Source: Flaviaesturariibacter aridisoli
GTDB taxonomy: Bacteria > Bacteroidota > Bacteroidia > Chitinophagales > Chitinophagaceae
DNA: 64,000 nt
NCBI RefSeq assembly: GCF_004343705.1
Contig: NZ_SKFH01000013.1
Coordinates: forward strand, 1 to 64,000
Reading direction: 5' to 3'
In this document: piece by piece, positions 35,202 through 43,711 of the stretch
How the letters are laid out: every line of letters begins with the position of its first letter
Numbering within the stretch: the first letter of the stretch is position 1
Translations under genes and position numbers: made by a program
The notes under the pieces: generated by a model
What the model saw: only the letters and a program-made list of their open reading frames with translations
Database searches by the model: none
What the model was told of the DNA's origin: nothing

Positions 35202-35755
35202 AGAAAATTGCTGTAGCCATAACCGGCGCCAGCGGCGCCATCTACGCGCGCCTCCTGCTCCAGAAACTGGAGCAGCTGCAGGCGCAATGCTCGGAGGTAT
35301 CGGTGGTGCTGAGCGACAACGCGAAGTACAACTGGGAAATGGAGCTCGGGGAAAAAGACTACGAGCGCTTTCCCTTCCGCTACTTTTCGAAGAACGACTT
35401 CATGGCACCTTTTGCCTCCGGCTCGGCGCGCTACGATGCCCTCATCGTGGCGCCCTGCTCGATGGGCACGCTGGGCCGCATCGCAGGTGGCATCTCCAAC
35501 GACCTCATCACCCGCGGCGCCGACGTGATGCTCAAGGAACGCAAAAAGCTGATCCTCGTGCTGCGCGATACGCCCTACAACCTGGTGCACATCCGCAACA
35601 TGGAAACCATAACGCTCGCCGGCGGCATCATCTGCCCGGCAACGCCGTCATTCTATTCAAAGCCCAGGACGATCGAAGAAGCTGCACTCACGGTGGTGGA
35701 CCGGGTGATCGACCTTGCCGGGCTCGAGAATGAATCCTTTCGCTGGGGAGGTTGA
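35198..35755 (+). CDS. ubiX: UbiX flavin prenyltransferase
   Basis: A 185-residue flavin prenyltransferase that makes prenylated FMN, the cofactor of UbiD-type decarboxylases in quinone synthesis. It starts with the nucleotide-binding AITGASGAIYARLL. It has VAPCSMGTLGRIAGGISNDLITRGADVMLKE, a standard UbiX stretch, and later LRDTPYNLVHIRNM. No ubiD lies in the window. The start is fixed by an ATGA overlap with the upstream receiver gene. Confidence 0.94.
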   Translation: MKKIAVAITGASGAIYARLLLQKLEQLQAQCSEVSVVLSDNAKYNWEMELGEKDYERFPFRYFSKNDFMAPFASGSARYDALIVAPCSMGTLGRIAGGISNDLITRGADVMLKERKKLILVLRDTPYNLVHIRNMETITLAGGIICPATPSFYSKPRTIEEAALTVVDRVIDLAGLENESFRWGG

Positions 35756-35768
35756 CGGCGCCAGCCGT

Positions 35769-35922
35769 CATTGCGCGCGCAGCGTCCCGAAGCCTCGGGG
35801 CAAACTCCCCGACCTTAAGACAGTCCGCAATAGAAACCGAGCCTCGCATAGTCAAAGCAGGAAACCTACTTTTTTCAATCTGCCTGCGTAGCGGTGTAGT
35901 TTGCTTCGCTACGCTCGCAATG
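35769..35922. repeat. inverted-repeat element, copy 2 (about 154 bp)
   Basis: The ends CATTGCGCGCGCAGC and GCTACGCTCGCAATG, plus inner GCAAACTCCCCGACC and GTAGTTTGCTTC, mirror copy 1 at 11263-11413. The right arm matches it over more than 20 bases. It lies in a convergent gap next to a terminator, as copy 1 does. Confidence 0.85.
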
Positions 35923-35955
35923 ACAAAGGCCCTTCGCTATGCGAAGGGCCTTTGT
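35923..35955. terminator. bidirectional terminator between ubiX and aconitase
   Basis: ACAAAGGCCCTTCGC pairs perfectly with GCGAAGGGCCTTTGT around a TAT loop. Confidence 0.8.
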
Positions 35956-35958
35956 TCT

Positions 35959-35985
35959 ATTCCGTGATTTCCGTGTATTCCGTCA
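35959..35985. repeat. three iterated 9-mers (ATTCCGTNA-like)
   Basis: ATTCCGTGA, TTTCCGTGT and ATTCCGTCA lie head to tail, 3 bp before the aconitase stop. This matches the layout at 11451-11477 with a different unit. Confidence 0.8.
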
Positions 35986-35988
35986 GCC

Positions 35989-38256
35989 TTACGCGCTCGC
36001 GAACTGCTTGCGGATCAGGTTCAGTGCCGAACCGGCCTTGAACCACTCGATCTGCTGCTGGTTGTACGTGTGGTTCACTTTGACCTTGTCGGAAGTGCCG
36101 TCCTGGTGGTTGAACACGAGGGTCAGCTGCTTGCCGGGCGCGAAGTCGGTGAGCCCGATGATGTCGATCGTATCGTCTTCCTGGATCTTGTCGTAGTCGG
36201 CCTTGTCGGCGAAGGTGAGGGCCAGCATACCCTGCTTCTTCAGGTTCGTTTCGTGGATGCGGGCGAAGCTCTTCACGAGGATGGCGCGCACACCGAGGTG
36301 GCGGGGTTCCATGGCGGCGTGCTCGCGGGAGGAGCCTTCACCATAGTTCTCGTCGCCAACCACTACCGAGCCGAGGCGGGCGGCCTTGTAGGCACGCTGC
36401 GTGGCCGGCACGGGACCGTATTCACCGGTCAGGCCGTTTTTCACCTTGTCGGTTTCGTTGTTGAAGAAGTTGACCGCCCCGATCAGCATGTTGTTGGAGA
36501 TGTTGTCGAGGTGACCGCGGTACTTCAGCCAGGGACCGGCCATCGAGATGTGGTCGGTGGTGCACTTACCGCGCACCTTGATGAGGAGGCGAAGGCCTTT
36601 CAGGTCAGTGCCTTCCCAGGCCGGGAACGGCTCCAGGAGCTGCAGGCGCGTGCTGTCGCCGGCAACGAGCACGTGTACGTTCGAGCCGTCGGCGGCCGGA
36701 CCCTGGTAGCCCGGGTCTTCTACCTTGAAGCCGGTGGGCGGCAGCTCGTAGCCCTTGGGCTCGTCGAGGAGCACCTGCTCGCCTTTCTCGTTGGTCAGCT
36801 TGTCGGTGAGGGGGTTGAACGACAGGCGGCCGGCGATGGCGAAGGCCGTTACCAGTTCGGGCGATGCCACGAAAGCATGGGTGGAGGCAAAGCCGTCGTT
36901 GCGCTTGGCGAAGTTGCGGTTGAAGGAGGTCACGATCGTATTCTTACGGGTCGGATCGTCCATATGACGGGCCCACTGACCAATGCAGGGACCGCAGGCG
37001 TTGGCCAGAACGATACCGCCGATCTCGCCGAAGGTATTGAGGTAGCCGTCCTTTTCAATGGTATAGCGCACCACTTCCGAACCGGGGGTGATGGTGAACT
37101 CGGAAGCCACCTTCAGCCCTTTCGTTTTGGCCTGCGCGGCCACGGAGGCGGAGCGGGAAATGTCTTCGTAGGAGGAGTTGGTGCAGGATCCGATGAGGGC
37201 TACTTCCACCGTGTCGGGCCAGCCGTTGGCGGCTACCGCTTCGGCCATTTTGGAAATGGGCGTAGCCAGGTCGGGTGTAAAGGGACCGTTGACGTACGGC
37301 TCCAGCGTGCTGAGATCAAGCTCGAGCACCTGGTCGTAAAATTTGGCGGGGTTGGCATATACCTCGGGATCGGGGCGCAGGTGCTGGCGAACGCCGTCGG
37401 CGCAATCAGCCACTTCTTCGCGGCCGGTAGCACGGAGGTAGGCGGCCATTTTCTCGTCGTAGCCGAACACGGAGCAGGTAGCGCCGATCTCGGCACCCAT
37501 GTTACAGATGGTGGCTTTGCCGGTGCAGCTCAGGCTGTCGGCGCCGTCGCCGAAATATTCCACGATGGCACCGGTGCCGCCTTTCACGGTCAGCTGTCCC
37601 GCTACCCAGAGGATGACGTCTTTGGCCGAGGTCCAGCCGTTCATCTTGCCGGTCAGCTTTACGCCGATCAGCTTGGGCATTTTGAGTTCCCAGGGGAGGC
37701 CCGCCATCACGTCTACGGCGTCGGCGCCACCCACTCCGATGGCCACCATACCGAGGCCGCCCGCGTTGGGGGTATGGGAGTCGGTGCCGATCATCATACC
37801 TCCGGGGAAGGCGTAGTTTTCGAGCACTACCTGGTGAATGATACCGGCGCCGGGCTTCCAGAAGCCGATCCCGTACTTATTGGAAATGGACGACAGGAAG
37901 TCGTACACCTCGCGGTTGATGTCGATGGCCTTGTCCAGGTCCTGCTTGGCGCCTACCTGGGCCTGGATCAGGTGATCGCAGTGCACCGTGGAGGGTACGG
38001 CTACGCGGCTGCGGCCGCAGGTATCGAACTGGAGCAGGGCCATCTGGGCCGTGGCATCCTGCATGGCCACGCGGTCGGGCGCGAAGTCGACATAGTCCTT
38101 GCCGCGCTCCAGCACACGCGCTGCCGGGGTGAACGTATGGGAATAAAGAATCTTTTCAGCCAGGGTCAGGGGCCGTCCTACCAGCTTGCGGGCTGCGGCC
38201 ACCTTCAGGGGGAGCTCAGTGTACACCTTCCGGATCAGTTCGAGATCGAATAACAT
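35989..38256 (-). CDS. acn: aconitate hydratase
   Basis: A 755-residue aconitase of the mitochondrial type, converting citrate to isocitrate in the TCA cycle. The iron-sulfur ligands are Cys in IGSCTNSS and the CxxC of [10 protein letters not shown]. Other signatures are [24 protein letters not shown]-like [13 protein letters not shown], and the C-terminal swivel motif [22 protein letters not shown]. The length is typical. It stands alone, convergent with ubiX. Confidence 0.95.
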   Translation of the reverse strand: MLFDLELIRKVYTELPLKVAAARKLVGRPLTLAEKILYSHTFTPAARVLERGKDYVDFAPDRVAMQDATAQMALLQFDTCGRSRVAVPSTVHCDHLIQAQVGAKQDLDKAIDINREVYDFLSSISNKYGIGFWKPGAGIIHQVVLENYAFPGGMMIGTDSHTPNAGGLGMVAIGVGGADAVDVMAGLPWELKMPKLIGVKLTGKMNGWTSAKDVILWVAGQLTVKGGTGAIVEYFGDGADSLSCTGKATICNMGAEIGATCSVFGYDEKMAAYLRATGREEVADCADGVRQHLRPDPEVYANPAKFYDQVLELDLSTLEPYVNGPFTPDLATPISKMAEAVAANGWPDTVEVALIGSCTNSSYEDISRSASVAAQAKTKGLKVASEFTITPGSEVVRYTIEKDGYLNTFGEIGGIVLANACGPCIGQWARHMDDPTRKNTIVTSFNRNFAKRNDGFASTHAFVASPELVTAFAIAGRLSFNPLTDKLTNEKGEQVLLDEPKGYELPPTGFKVEDPGYQGPAADGSNVHVLVAGDSTRLQLLEPFPAWEGTDLKGLRLLIKVRGKCTTDHISMAGPWLKYRGHLDNISNNMLIGAVNFFNNETDKVKNGLTGEYGPVPATQRAYKAARLGSVVVGDENYGEGSSREHAAMEPRHLGVRAILVKSFARIHETNLKKQGMLALTFADKADYDKIQEDDTIDIIGLTDFAPGKQLTLVFNHQDGTSDKVKVNHTYNQQQIEWFKAGSALNLIRKQFASA

Positions 38257-38407
38257 GGGCGCTCTGTTTTTTAAGGCCCGAGTGCAAACTCAGGCACTGT
38301 GTTTGTAGAAGAGTTATCTGTAAAGTGGTGCAAATTTATGGCAAAACCCGGTACGAAAGCGGGGCTGCTCCTTCGGTAAAAAGGAAGGAAAACGATACAT
38401 TCGCAAT

Positions 38408-38629
38408 ATGAACCGGCTTAAGGATTTTATCGAGTGGCAGGCCTTCGGCGTCTGCACCGCTATCGGCGAGCGGATGGGGATCGCCACCTCGCGCATCCGC
38501 ATGTGGTTCATCTACGTATCGCTCCTCTCCTTCGGCTCGCCCGTCATCATTTACATGGTCCTTGCTTTCTGGATGAACATGAAGCGCTATATGGGCGCCG
38601 CACGGCGGAACCCCTGGTGGAACCTGTAA
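38408..38629 (+). CDS. PspC domain protein
   Basis: A 73-residue protein with a PspC domain: it begins with the GVCTAIGERMGI-TSRIRM pattern and has one membrane helix (VSLLSFGSPVIIYMVLAFWM). PspC proteins sense or respond to envelope stress. TACATTCG, a near minus-7 element, ends 6 bp before the ATG. It is divergent from aconitase, and no other psp genes are near. Confidence 0.85.
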   Translation: MNRLKDFIEWQAFGVCTAIGERMGIATSRIRMWFIYVSLLSFGSPVIIYMVLAFWMNMKRYMGAARRNPWWNL

Positions 38630-38631
38630 AG

Positions 38632-38761
38632 AACCGGTTAGTCCATTAACTGGTTGATTTTTTAATAGAGGCTTGAAATAACTAGATAAGAAAAAGAAAT
38701 GGCGCTCCTGGGGAGCGCCATTTCTTTTTAGCAGATTACCCGGTTAATGGATTACCCGGTT
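38632..38761. repeat. inverted iterated arms around a terminator
   Basis: The left arm 38632-38659 (AACCGGTTAGTCCATTAAC) faces the right arm 38735-38761 (ATTACCCGGTTAATGG, then ATTACCCGGTTA). The arms are near reverse complements and enclose the terminator at 38696-38729 between the convergent pspC and desulfurase genes. Confidence 0.75.
38696..38729. terminator. bidirectional terminator
   Basis: GAAATGGCGCTC pairs with GAGCGCCATTTC, with T-runs on the plus side and A-runs before the stem. Confidence 0.88.
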
Positions 38762-39938
38762 ACACCAACTCTTTCAGCGTATCCACCACCCGATCGATTT
38801 CTTCTTTGTTATTGAACCGGCTGAAGGAAAACCGGATCGTCACCCAGTCGCTGGCTTTGTTGAGGGCCTTCATGACGTGCGAACCGATATCGGCACCCGA
38901 GGAACAGGCCGAGCCGCCCGACACGCAGATGTGGCGCATGTCGAGGTTCATCAGCAGGAACTCGGTCTTTTCGCTTCTCGGGAAGCAGACACTCAGCACC
39001 GTGTACAGCGACTGCGGGCTGCAGTTGAACGACACACCCGGGATCTCCGCATCGATGCGGGTGCGCATGTGGGCGCGCAGCTCCTGGATGTAGCGGCTGT
39101 CTTCGGGGTAGCGGCTCATGGCCAGTTCCAGTGCCTTGGCGAAGCCAACGATGCCATATACGTTCTCCGTGCCGGCGCGCATGTTGCGCTCCTGGCCGCC
39201 GCCGAGGATCATGGGCTTGATGTTGATCTCCTCGCTGACATACAAGATGCCCGTGCCTTTGGGGCCGTGGAACTTATGACCGGCACCCGAAATAAAGTGC
39301 ACGTGCAGGTCGTCGAGGTGGAGGGGATAATGACCGACGGTCTGGACGCAGTCGGAATGAAAGATGGCGTCGTGCTGCTTGCACAGCTCGCCCACCTTTT
39401 TGATCGGGAGCAGCACGCCGATCTCGTTGTTGGTGTGCATCAGCGACACGAGGCAGCGAACGCCCTTTTCGCGCTGGGCGGCCAGCTGCCGGTCGAGGTC
39501 TTCGAGGTCCACGCTGCCGTCTTCGTGCAGGGCCACAAAGCTGTGGGTCACTTCGTTGCCGCTGCCCCAGTATTCCACGGTGTGCAGCACGGCGTGGTGC
39601 TCGATGGGCGAGGTAATGATATGGGTGCAGCCGAGGTCGCGCACGGACGCCGCAATGGCGGTATTGTTGCTTTCGGTGCCACCCGACGTAAAGAAAATGG
39701 CGCCGGGGCGGGTGCCGAGCAGCTTCGCGACCGTCTTCCGCGCCGTTTCAATGGCCAGGCGGGTTTCCCGTCCGTAAGAATAGATCGAGGAAGGGTTGCC
39801 GAAATGCGACTGCATATAAGGAAGCATCGCCGCCAGCACCTCGGGGTCGAGGGCCGTGGTCGCGGCATTGTCTAAATAAATGCGGTTGTCGGTCATAGGG
39901 CTGGCCGGGGGGGCGGTCTGCGTGCGGGTTTGTTCCAT
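38760..39938 (-). CDS. cysteine desulfurase (IscS/NifS family)
   Basis: A 392-residue PLP enzyme that takes sulfur from cysteine for iron-sulfur clusters and tRNA thiolation. Visible are YLDNAATTALDPEV, the cofactor region TSGGTESNN and EHHAVLHT, the PLP Lys in SGAGHKFHGPKGTG, GGGQERNMRAGTEN, and the persulfide Cys in GGSACSSGAD. The ATG at 39938 fits the promoter at 39962-39969; an ATG at 39896 directly before NRIYLDN is an alternative. No iscU-type gene is adjacent. Confidence 0.92.
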   Translation of the reverse strand: MEQTRTQTAPPASPMTDNRIYLDNAATTALDPEVLAAMLPYMQSHFGNPSSIYSYGRETRLAIETARKTVAKLLGTRPGAIFFTSGGTESNNTAIAASVRDLGCTHIITSPIEHHAVLHTVEYWGSGNEVTHSFVALHEDGSVDLEDLDRQLAAQREKGVRCLVSLMHTNNEIGVLLPIKKVGELCKQHDAIFHSDCVQTVGHYPLHLDDLHVHFISGAGHKFHGPKGTGILYVSEEINIKPMILGGGQERNMRAGTENVYGIVGFAKALELAMSRYPEDSRYIQELRAHMRTRIDAEIPGVSFNCSPQSLYTVLSVCFPRSEKTEFLLMNLDMRHICVSGGSACSSGADIGSHVMKALNKASDWVTIRFSFSRFNNKEEIDRVVDTLKELV

Positions 39939-39961
39939 AGTGCGGGCCTTCTTTACGGCCG

Positions 39962-39969
39962 CAAAGGTA
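39962..39969 (-). promoter_or_regulatory. minus-7 promoter element TACCTTTG
   Basis: A TAnnTTTG match on the minus strand, 23 bp ahead of the desulfurase ATG at 39938. Confidence 0.65.
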
Positions 39970-39977
39970 CAATTCAA

Positions 39978-40086
39978 GTTTGTAGTTTGTCGTTTATAGT
40001 TTGTGGTTTCCCCGCCAGGGGCGGGCGGCAAACCTGATCACCGGCGCAAACGGGCGCCAGCCAACCACAAACTATAAACTACAAAC
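39978..40086. repeat. inverted arms of GTTTGTN 7-mers
   Basis: The forward arm GTTTGTA, GTTTGTC, GTTTATA, GTTTGTG, GTTTCCC (39978-40012) faces CACAAAC, TATAAAC, TACAAAC (40066-40086). A GC-rich core lies between. The same 7-mers recur at 46455-46490. Confidence 0.85.
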
Positions 40087-40088
40087 TG

Positions 40089-41489
40089 TTAAAAACCCGA
40101 ACTCAGCTCCCGGATGTCGTTCATCAGCTTCCGGGCGATGTTATTGGCGGTCGTTTCGAAGTTGCTTTCGGCGTAGATGCGGATGATCGGCTCCGTATTC
40201 GACGTGCGCAGGTGCACCCAGTCGGTGTCGAACTCGATCTTGAGGCCGTCTTCGGTGTTGATCGGGTTGTTCTTGTATTTTTTCTTGATCTGATCGAAGA
40301 TGTTGCTCACATCCAGGTCCTTTTCGAGCTCGATCTTGTTTTTCGAGATAAAATAGTCGGGGTAGTTGGCGCGGAACGACTTCAGGCTCGTTTTCTTCGA
40401 CGCCGCGAAGTGCGACAGGAAGAGGGAGATGCCGATGAGGGCATCGCGGCCGTAGTGGAAGTCGGGCACGATGATGCCGCCGTTGCCTTCGCCGCCGATG
40501 ACGGCCTGCTGGTCCTTCATCTTCTGCACCACGTTCACCTCGCCCACCGCCGAGGGGAAATACTGGCCGCCGCGCTTCAGGGTGATCTCCTTGAGGGCCT
40601 TGGTGGAGCTCATGTTGCTCACCGTGTTGCCGGGGCACTTGCTCAGCACGTAGTCGGCCACGGCCACCAGCGTGTATTCTTCGCCGAACATGGAGCCATC
40701 CTCGCATACAAAGCACAGGCGGTCAACGTCGGGGTCGACGGCGATACCGAAGTGGGCGTTCTGTTTCACCACCTCGTTGCTCAGCTGCGTGAGGTGCTCG
40801 GGCAGCGGCTCGGGGTTGTGGGCAAAGCGGCCCGTCACCTCCCCGTTGAGGAGGATTACCTCGCTCACACCGAGGGCAGTGAGGAGCTGCGGGATCACCA
40901 GGGCGCCGGTGGAGTTGACGCAGTCGACCACCACTTTGAATGCGCGCTTCTCGATGGCTTTTTTGTTGGTCAGGGCGTAATCGAGCACGAGGTCGATGTG
41001 CTTTTGCATCCAGGAATCGTCGCGGGATACGGAGCCGAGCTTTTCCACGCCGGGAAAGGTGATCGACTCCTGGGCGGCGCGCTCGAGCACCTGGGCGCCG
41101 AGTGCACCGGAGATGAATTCGCCTTCGCCGTTGAGCAGCTTCAGGGCGTTCCACTCCTTCGGGTTGTGCGAGGCGGTGATGATGATGCCGCCGCTGGCGC
41201 CTTCGGCCTTCGTGGCCAGCTCCACGGTGGGGGTCGTAGACAGGCCGAGGTCGATCACCTGGATACCGAGGCCCACCAGGGTGTTGATGACCAGCCCGCT
41301 GACGAGCTCACCGCTCATGCGGCCGTCGCGGCCCACCACGATCTTCACCGGGGCGGTTTTGTCGGCACCCTCAAGAATGAGGGAGCCATAGGCTGCGGTA
41401 AACTTCACTACATCGATCGGTGTCAGGTTTTCCCCCGGCTTGCCGCCGATGGTGCCCCGGATACCGGAGATACTCTTAATTAATGCCAC
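40089..41489 (-). CDS. glmM: phosphoglucosamine mutase
   Basis: A 466-residue alpha-D-phosphohexomutase, converting glucosamine-6-P to glucosamine-1-P for cell-wall UDP-GlcNAc. The early SISGIRGTIGG loop, the phosphoserine loop ITASHNPKEWNALK, the metal loop DPDVDRL, the sugar loop GGEGNGG, and the phosphate loop RTSNTEP are all present. The start is GTG at 41489; the open frame continues far upstream, but without family features. A phosphomannomutase role cannot be excluded. Confidence 0.9.
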   Translation of the reverse strand: MALIKSISGIRGTIGGKPGENLTPIDVVKFTAAYGSLILEGADKTAPVKIVVGRDGRMSGELVSGLVINTLVGLGIQVIDLGLSTTPTVELATKAEGASGGIIITASHNPKEWNALKLLNGEGEFISGALGAQVLERAAQESITFPGVEKLGSVSRDDSWMQKHIDLVLDYALTNKKAIEKRAFKVVVDCVNSTGALVIPQLLTALGVSEVILLNGEVTGRFAHNPEPLPEHLTQLSNEVVKQNAHFGIAVDPDVDRLCFVCEDGSMFGEEYTLVAVADYVLSKCPGNTVSNMSSTKALKEITLKRGGQYFPSAVGEVNVVQKMKDQQAVIGGEGNGGIIVPDFHYGRDALIGISLFLSHFAASKKTSLKSFRANYPDYFISKNKIELEKDLDVSNIFDQIKKKYKNNPINTEDGLKIEFDTDWVHLRTSNTEPIIRIYAESNFETTANNIARKLMNDIRELSSGF

Positions 41490-41510
41490 GTACGTTCCGT
41501 TTTTGGGCGC

Positions 41511-41518
41511 CAAAAATA
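41511..41518 (-). promoter_or_regulatory. minus-7 promoter element TATTTTTG
   Basis: A TAnnTTTG match on the minus strand, 21 bp ahead of the glmM GTG, supporting that start. Confidence 0.65.
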
Positions 41519-41531
41519 CGGCAAAACAACC

Positions 41532-41653
41532 AGGGTTCTTAAGGTTCTTGGGGTTCTGAGGGTTTTGGGGGTTGTTCGGGTGGTGCTGGTTGGTACGGTT
41601 TTCAGGAGGGCGACGTGGAACCTTTAGAACCTTAAAAACCCTGAGAACCTTTT
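41532..41653. repeat. inverted arms of iterated 9-mers
   Basis: Eight forward 9-mers of type NGGGTTCTT run from 41532 to 41603, degrading along the array. Four reverse 9-mers of type GAACCTTNA run from 41618 to 41653. The pair fills the divergent gap between glmM and the methyltransferase. Confidence 0.85.
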
Positions 41654-41660
41654 CCACCCC

Positions 41661-41668
41661 TAGTTTTG
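41661..41668 (+). promoter_or_regulatory. minus-7 element TAGTTTTG next to the start codon
   Basis: A TAnnTTTG match ending 4 bp before the methyltransferase ATG, which would give a leaderless or near-leaderless transcript. Confidence 0.5.
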
Positions 41669-41672
41669 TGGC

Positions 41673-42422
41673 ATGGCTGCAACGATCGACCGCGAATGGT
41701 ACACGAGCTGGTTTAATTCCGATTATTACCACAAGCTCTATTTTGACCGCGACGAGCGGGAGGCCGAGGCCTTCCTGGGCCGCCTCATCGGGCACCTGCA
41801 GCCCGCCCCCGGCAGCCGCGCCCTCGACGTAGCCTGCGGCAAGGGCCGCCACAGCCGCTTTCTCGCCGCCCAGGGCTTCGACGTCACGGGCATCGACATC
41901 TCCCCCGAAAGCATCGCCTATGCCAGCCAATACGAATCGGAGCAGCTCCACTTCGCCGTGCACGACATGCGCCTCCCCTTCTGGGTCAATTACTTCGACT
42001 ACACCTTTAACTTCTTTACCTCCTTCGGTTACTTCGCCACCCGCCGCGAGCACGACGACGCGCTCCGCACCATGGCCCTGTCGGTGCGCCCCGGCGGCAC
42101 CGTGCTCATCGACTACCTCAACGTTCACTACGTGGAAGACCGCCTCGTGCACCACGACGAAAAGATCATCGGCGACACCCGTTACGAGATCCACCGCTGG
42201 CACGACAACGACCATTTCTTCAAAAAGATCATCGTCACCGACCCGGCCCTCGACGGCGGACTGACGCACACCGAAAAGGTGGCCAAGTTCAGCCTCGGCG
42301 ACTTTACCGACATGCTCGCCTTCCAGGGACTGCAGGTGCAGGAAGTGTTCGGCGACTACAACCTGGGGCAATACGACGTGCGGAAATGCCCGCGCCTGAT
42401 CGTGCTGGCACGGAAGCCGTGA
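41673..42422 (+). CDS. class I SAM-dependent methyltransferase
   Basis: A 249-residue methyltransferase with the Rossmann-type motif I ALDVACGKGRHSRFLA near 50, followed by VTGIDISPESIAYA and later LSVRPGGTVLIDYLNVHYV. It starts with EWYTSWFNSDYYHKLYFDRDE, a pattern common in uncharacterised Bacteroidota members. The acceptor is unknown. Its stop codon lies within the first unit of a heptamer array. Confidence 0.88.
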   Translation: MAATIDREWYTSWFNSDYYHKLYFDRDEREAEAFLGRLIGHLQPAPGSRALDVACGKGRHSRFLAAQGFDVTGIDISPESIAYASQYESEQLHFAVHDMRLPFWVNYFDYTFNFFTSFGYFATRREHDDALRTMALSVRPGGTVLIDYLNVHYVEDRLVHHDEKIIGDTRYEIHRWHDNDHFFKKIIVTDPALDGGLTHTEKVAKFSLGDFTDMLAFQGLQVQEVFGDYNLGQYDVRKCPRLIVLARKP

Positions 42423-42520
42423 GGCGGGAGGCGTGAAGCGTGAGGCGGGAGGCGTGAGCCCGCGATGCGCGGCGACGAAGAAGAACCAGTTCTTTGTTCA
42501 CGCCTCACGCTTCACGCCCC
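42420..42520. repeat. inverted arms of GAGGCGT 7-mers
   Basis: About six forward units (GAGGCGG, GAGGCGT, GAAGCGT and variants) at 42420-42460 face three reverse units at 42500-42520. The TGA stop of the methyltransferase is part of the first unit. Confidence 0.85.
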
Positions 42521-42554
42521 TGAACTTTCCGCCCCTTTTTTGCGTACATAGGAT

Positions 42555-43280
42555 ATGACATTCCTGAAAGCAATCCTCGGCCTGGGGCTTCTCCTGTCGG
42601 GCTGCAGCAAAAAGCCCGCAGCCCTGGTTGCACCGCCGGCGCCCACTCCTGCATTGCCCGCCCCGGCACCGCCGGCTCCCGGCCTGGCCTACCTCGCGCT
42701 GGGCGATTCGTATACGATCGGCCAAAGCGTAGGCGAGACCGAACGCTTTCCCTACCTGCTCACCAGCCGGCTGGCCGACTCGGGCCTGCGGGTGGGTAAC
42801 CTGCGCTACATCGCCCGCACCGGCTGGACCACCGACGAGCTGCAGGCGGCCATCGCCGCCGGTGCACCCACCGGCAACTGGGACCTGGTGACACTGCTGA
42901 TCGGGGTAAACGACCAGTACCGCGGCCGCGATACGGCTTCCTATGCCCCGCGCTTTACCCAACTGCTCCAGACCGCCATCAGCCTGGCCGGCGGCCGGCC
43001 CACCCATGTATTTGTGCTGTCTATTCCTGACTATAGCGCCACACCCTTTGTGTCCGCCGCCAACAAAGCCCGTGTGAGCCGCGCCATCGACGATTTCAAT
43101 GCCGTCAACCGGCGTATTACGGAAGCGTATGGCGTGCGTTACACCGACATTACACCCGAAAGCCGCCTCGCCGCCGGCGACCCCGGGCTGCTGGCGGCCG
43201 ACAACCTCCACTACTCGGCAAGGGAGCACGCGATCTGGGCGGAAAAACTGCTGCCAAAAGTGACGGCGGTGCTGAGGTAG
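42555..43280 (+). CDS. SGNH/GDSL hydrolase lipoprotein
   Basis: A 241-residue lipoprotein esterase-like protein. It has a lipobox LLSGC, then a Pro/Ala linker (residues 24-42). The SGNH blocks are LALGDSYTIG (Ser nucleophile near 51), TRTGWTT-like ARTGWTTDEL, LLIGVNDQY (block III Asn), and DNLHYS with the catalytic Asp-His pair. It probably deacylates a lipid or sugar ester at the outer membrane. The substrate is unknown. Confidence 0.88.
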   Translation: MTFLKAILGLGLLLSGCSKKPAALVAPPAPTPALPAPAPPAPGLAYLALGDSYTIGQSVGETERFPYLLTSRLADSGLRVGNLRYIARTGWTTDELQAAIAAGAPTGNWDLVTLLIGVNDQYRGRDTASYAPRFTQLLQTAISLAGGRPTHVFVLSIPDYSATPFVSAANKARVSRAIDDFNAVNRRITEAYGVRYTDITPESRLAAGDPGLLAADNLHYSAREHAIWAEKLLPKVTAVLR

Positions 43281-43302
43281 GCTTCGGAACGGGTTGGGCC
43301 GG

Positions 43303-43490
43303 GACCAAACACCGATGTTTGACCCCGGATCAGGGTTGATTTGGCGCCAAACAACGTTGTTTGGTGCCGGAACGGGTTGATTTTCCTCCAAACAACGTTG
43401 TTTGAAGGAAAATCAGGTCTGATTTACTCCCAAACAAAAGGAATGGACCCAAATCAGGGTTGATTTACCTCCAAACACCAGTTTGGTCTC
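43303..43490. repeat. degenerate array of palindromes with about 41-bp period
   Basis: Palindromes of type CCAAACAACGTTGTTTGG are centred near 43313, 43355, 43396, 43437 (decayed) and 43478, a spacing of 41-42 bp. The spacers share GGATCAGGGTTGATTT-like sequence, so the whole unit repeats, unlike CRISPR spacers. The second and third palindromes are the most perfect, extending to 26-28 bp with flanking complementarity. Confidence 0.85.
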
Positions 43491-43578
43491 AACCAAAAGC
43501 TGAATTGGAAGTTCGAAGTCGGAAGTCGGAAATGACAACCCCTGAAGATGGGGCGAGGCCAAACTGCCGGAGGCGCGC

Positions 43579-43665
43579 ACGCCTCACGCTTCACGCTTCA
43601 CGCCTCACGCTTCACGCTTCACGCCTGACGCCTCACGCTTCACGCCTCCCGCCTCACGCCTCACG
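43579..43665. repeat. reverse-oriented heptamer run (CACGCYT)
   Basis: About twelve units of CACGCCT/CACGCTT, the reverse complement of the 1-175 heptamer, lie ahead of the ribosome hibernation gene. Confidence 0.85.
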
Positions 43666-43711
43666 ATTTTGGTGCGATGTTAGTAGTCGTTACCTACTAA
43701 AAATCAGAGCT

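Larger units (their letters stand above)
43281..43711. other. 431-bp repeat-filled gap before raiA
   Basis: No gene is seen. The left half holds the palindrome array at 43303-43490, the middle a short GGAAGTC/GAAGTCG run near 43507-43533, and the right half the reverse heptamer run at 43579-43665. The start of the hibernation-factor gene follows. Confidence 0.75.

Noticed and set aside
41490-42371. N-terminal extension of glmM
   Set aside because: The extra codons cross a promoter and repeat arms and run antisense through the methyltransferase; family homology starts at the GTG at 41489.
43303-43490. Possible CRISPR array
   Set aside because: Unit-length conservation includes the spacers, repeats are degenerate palindromes, and no cas genes are in the window.
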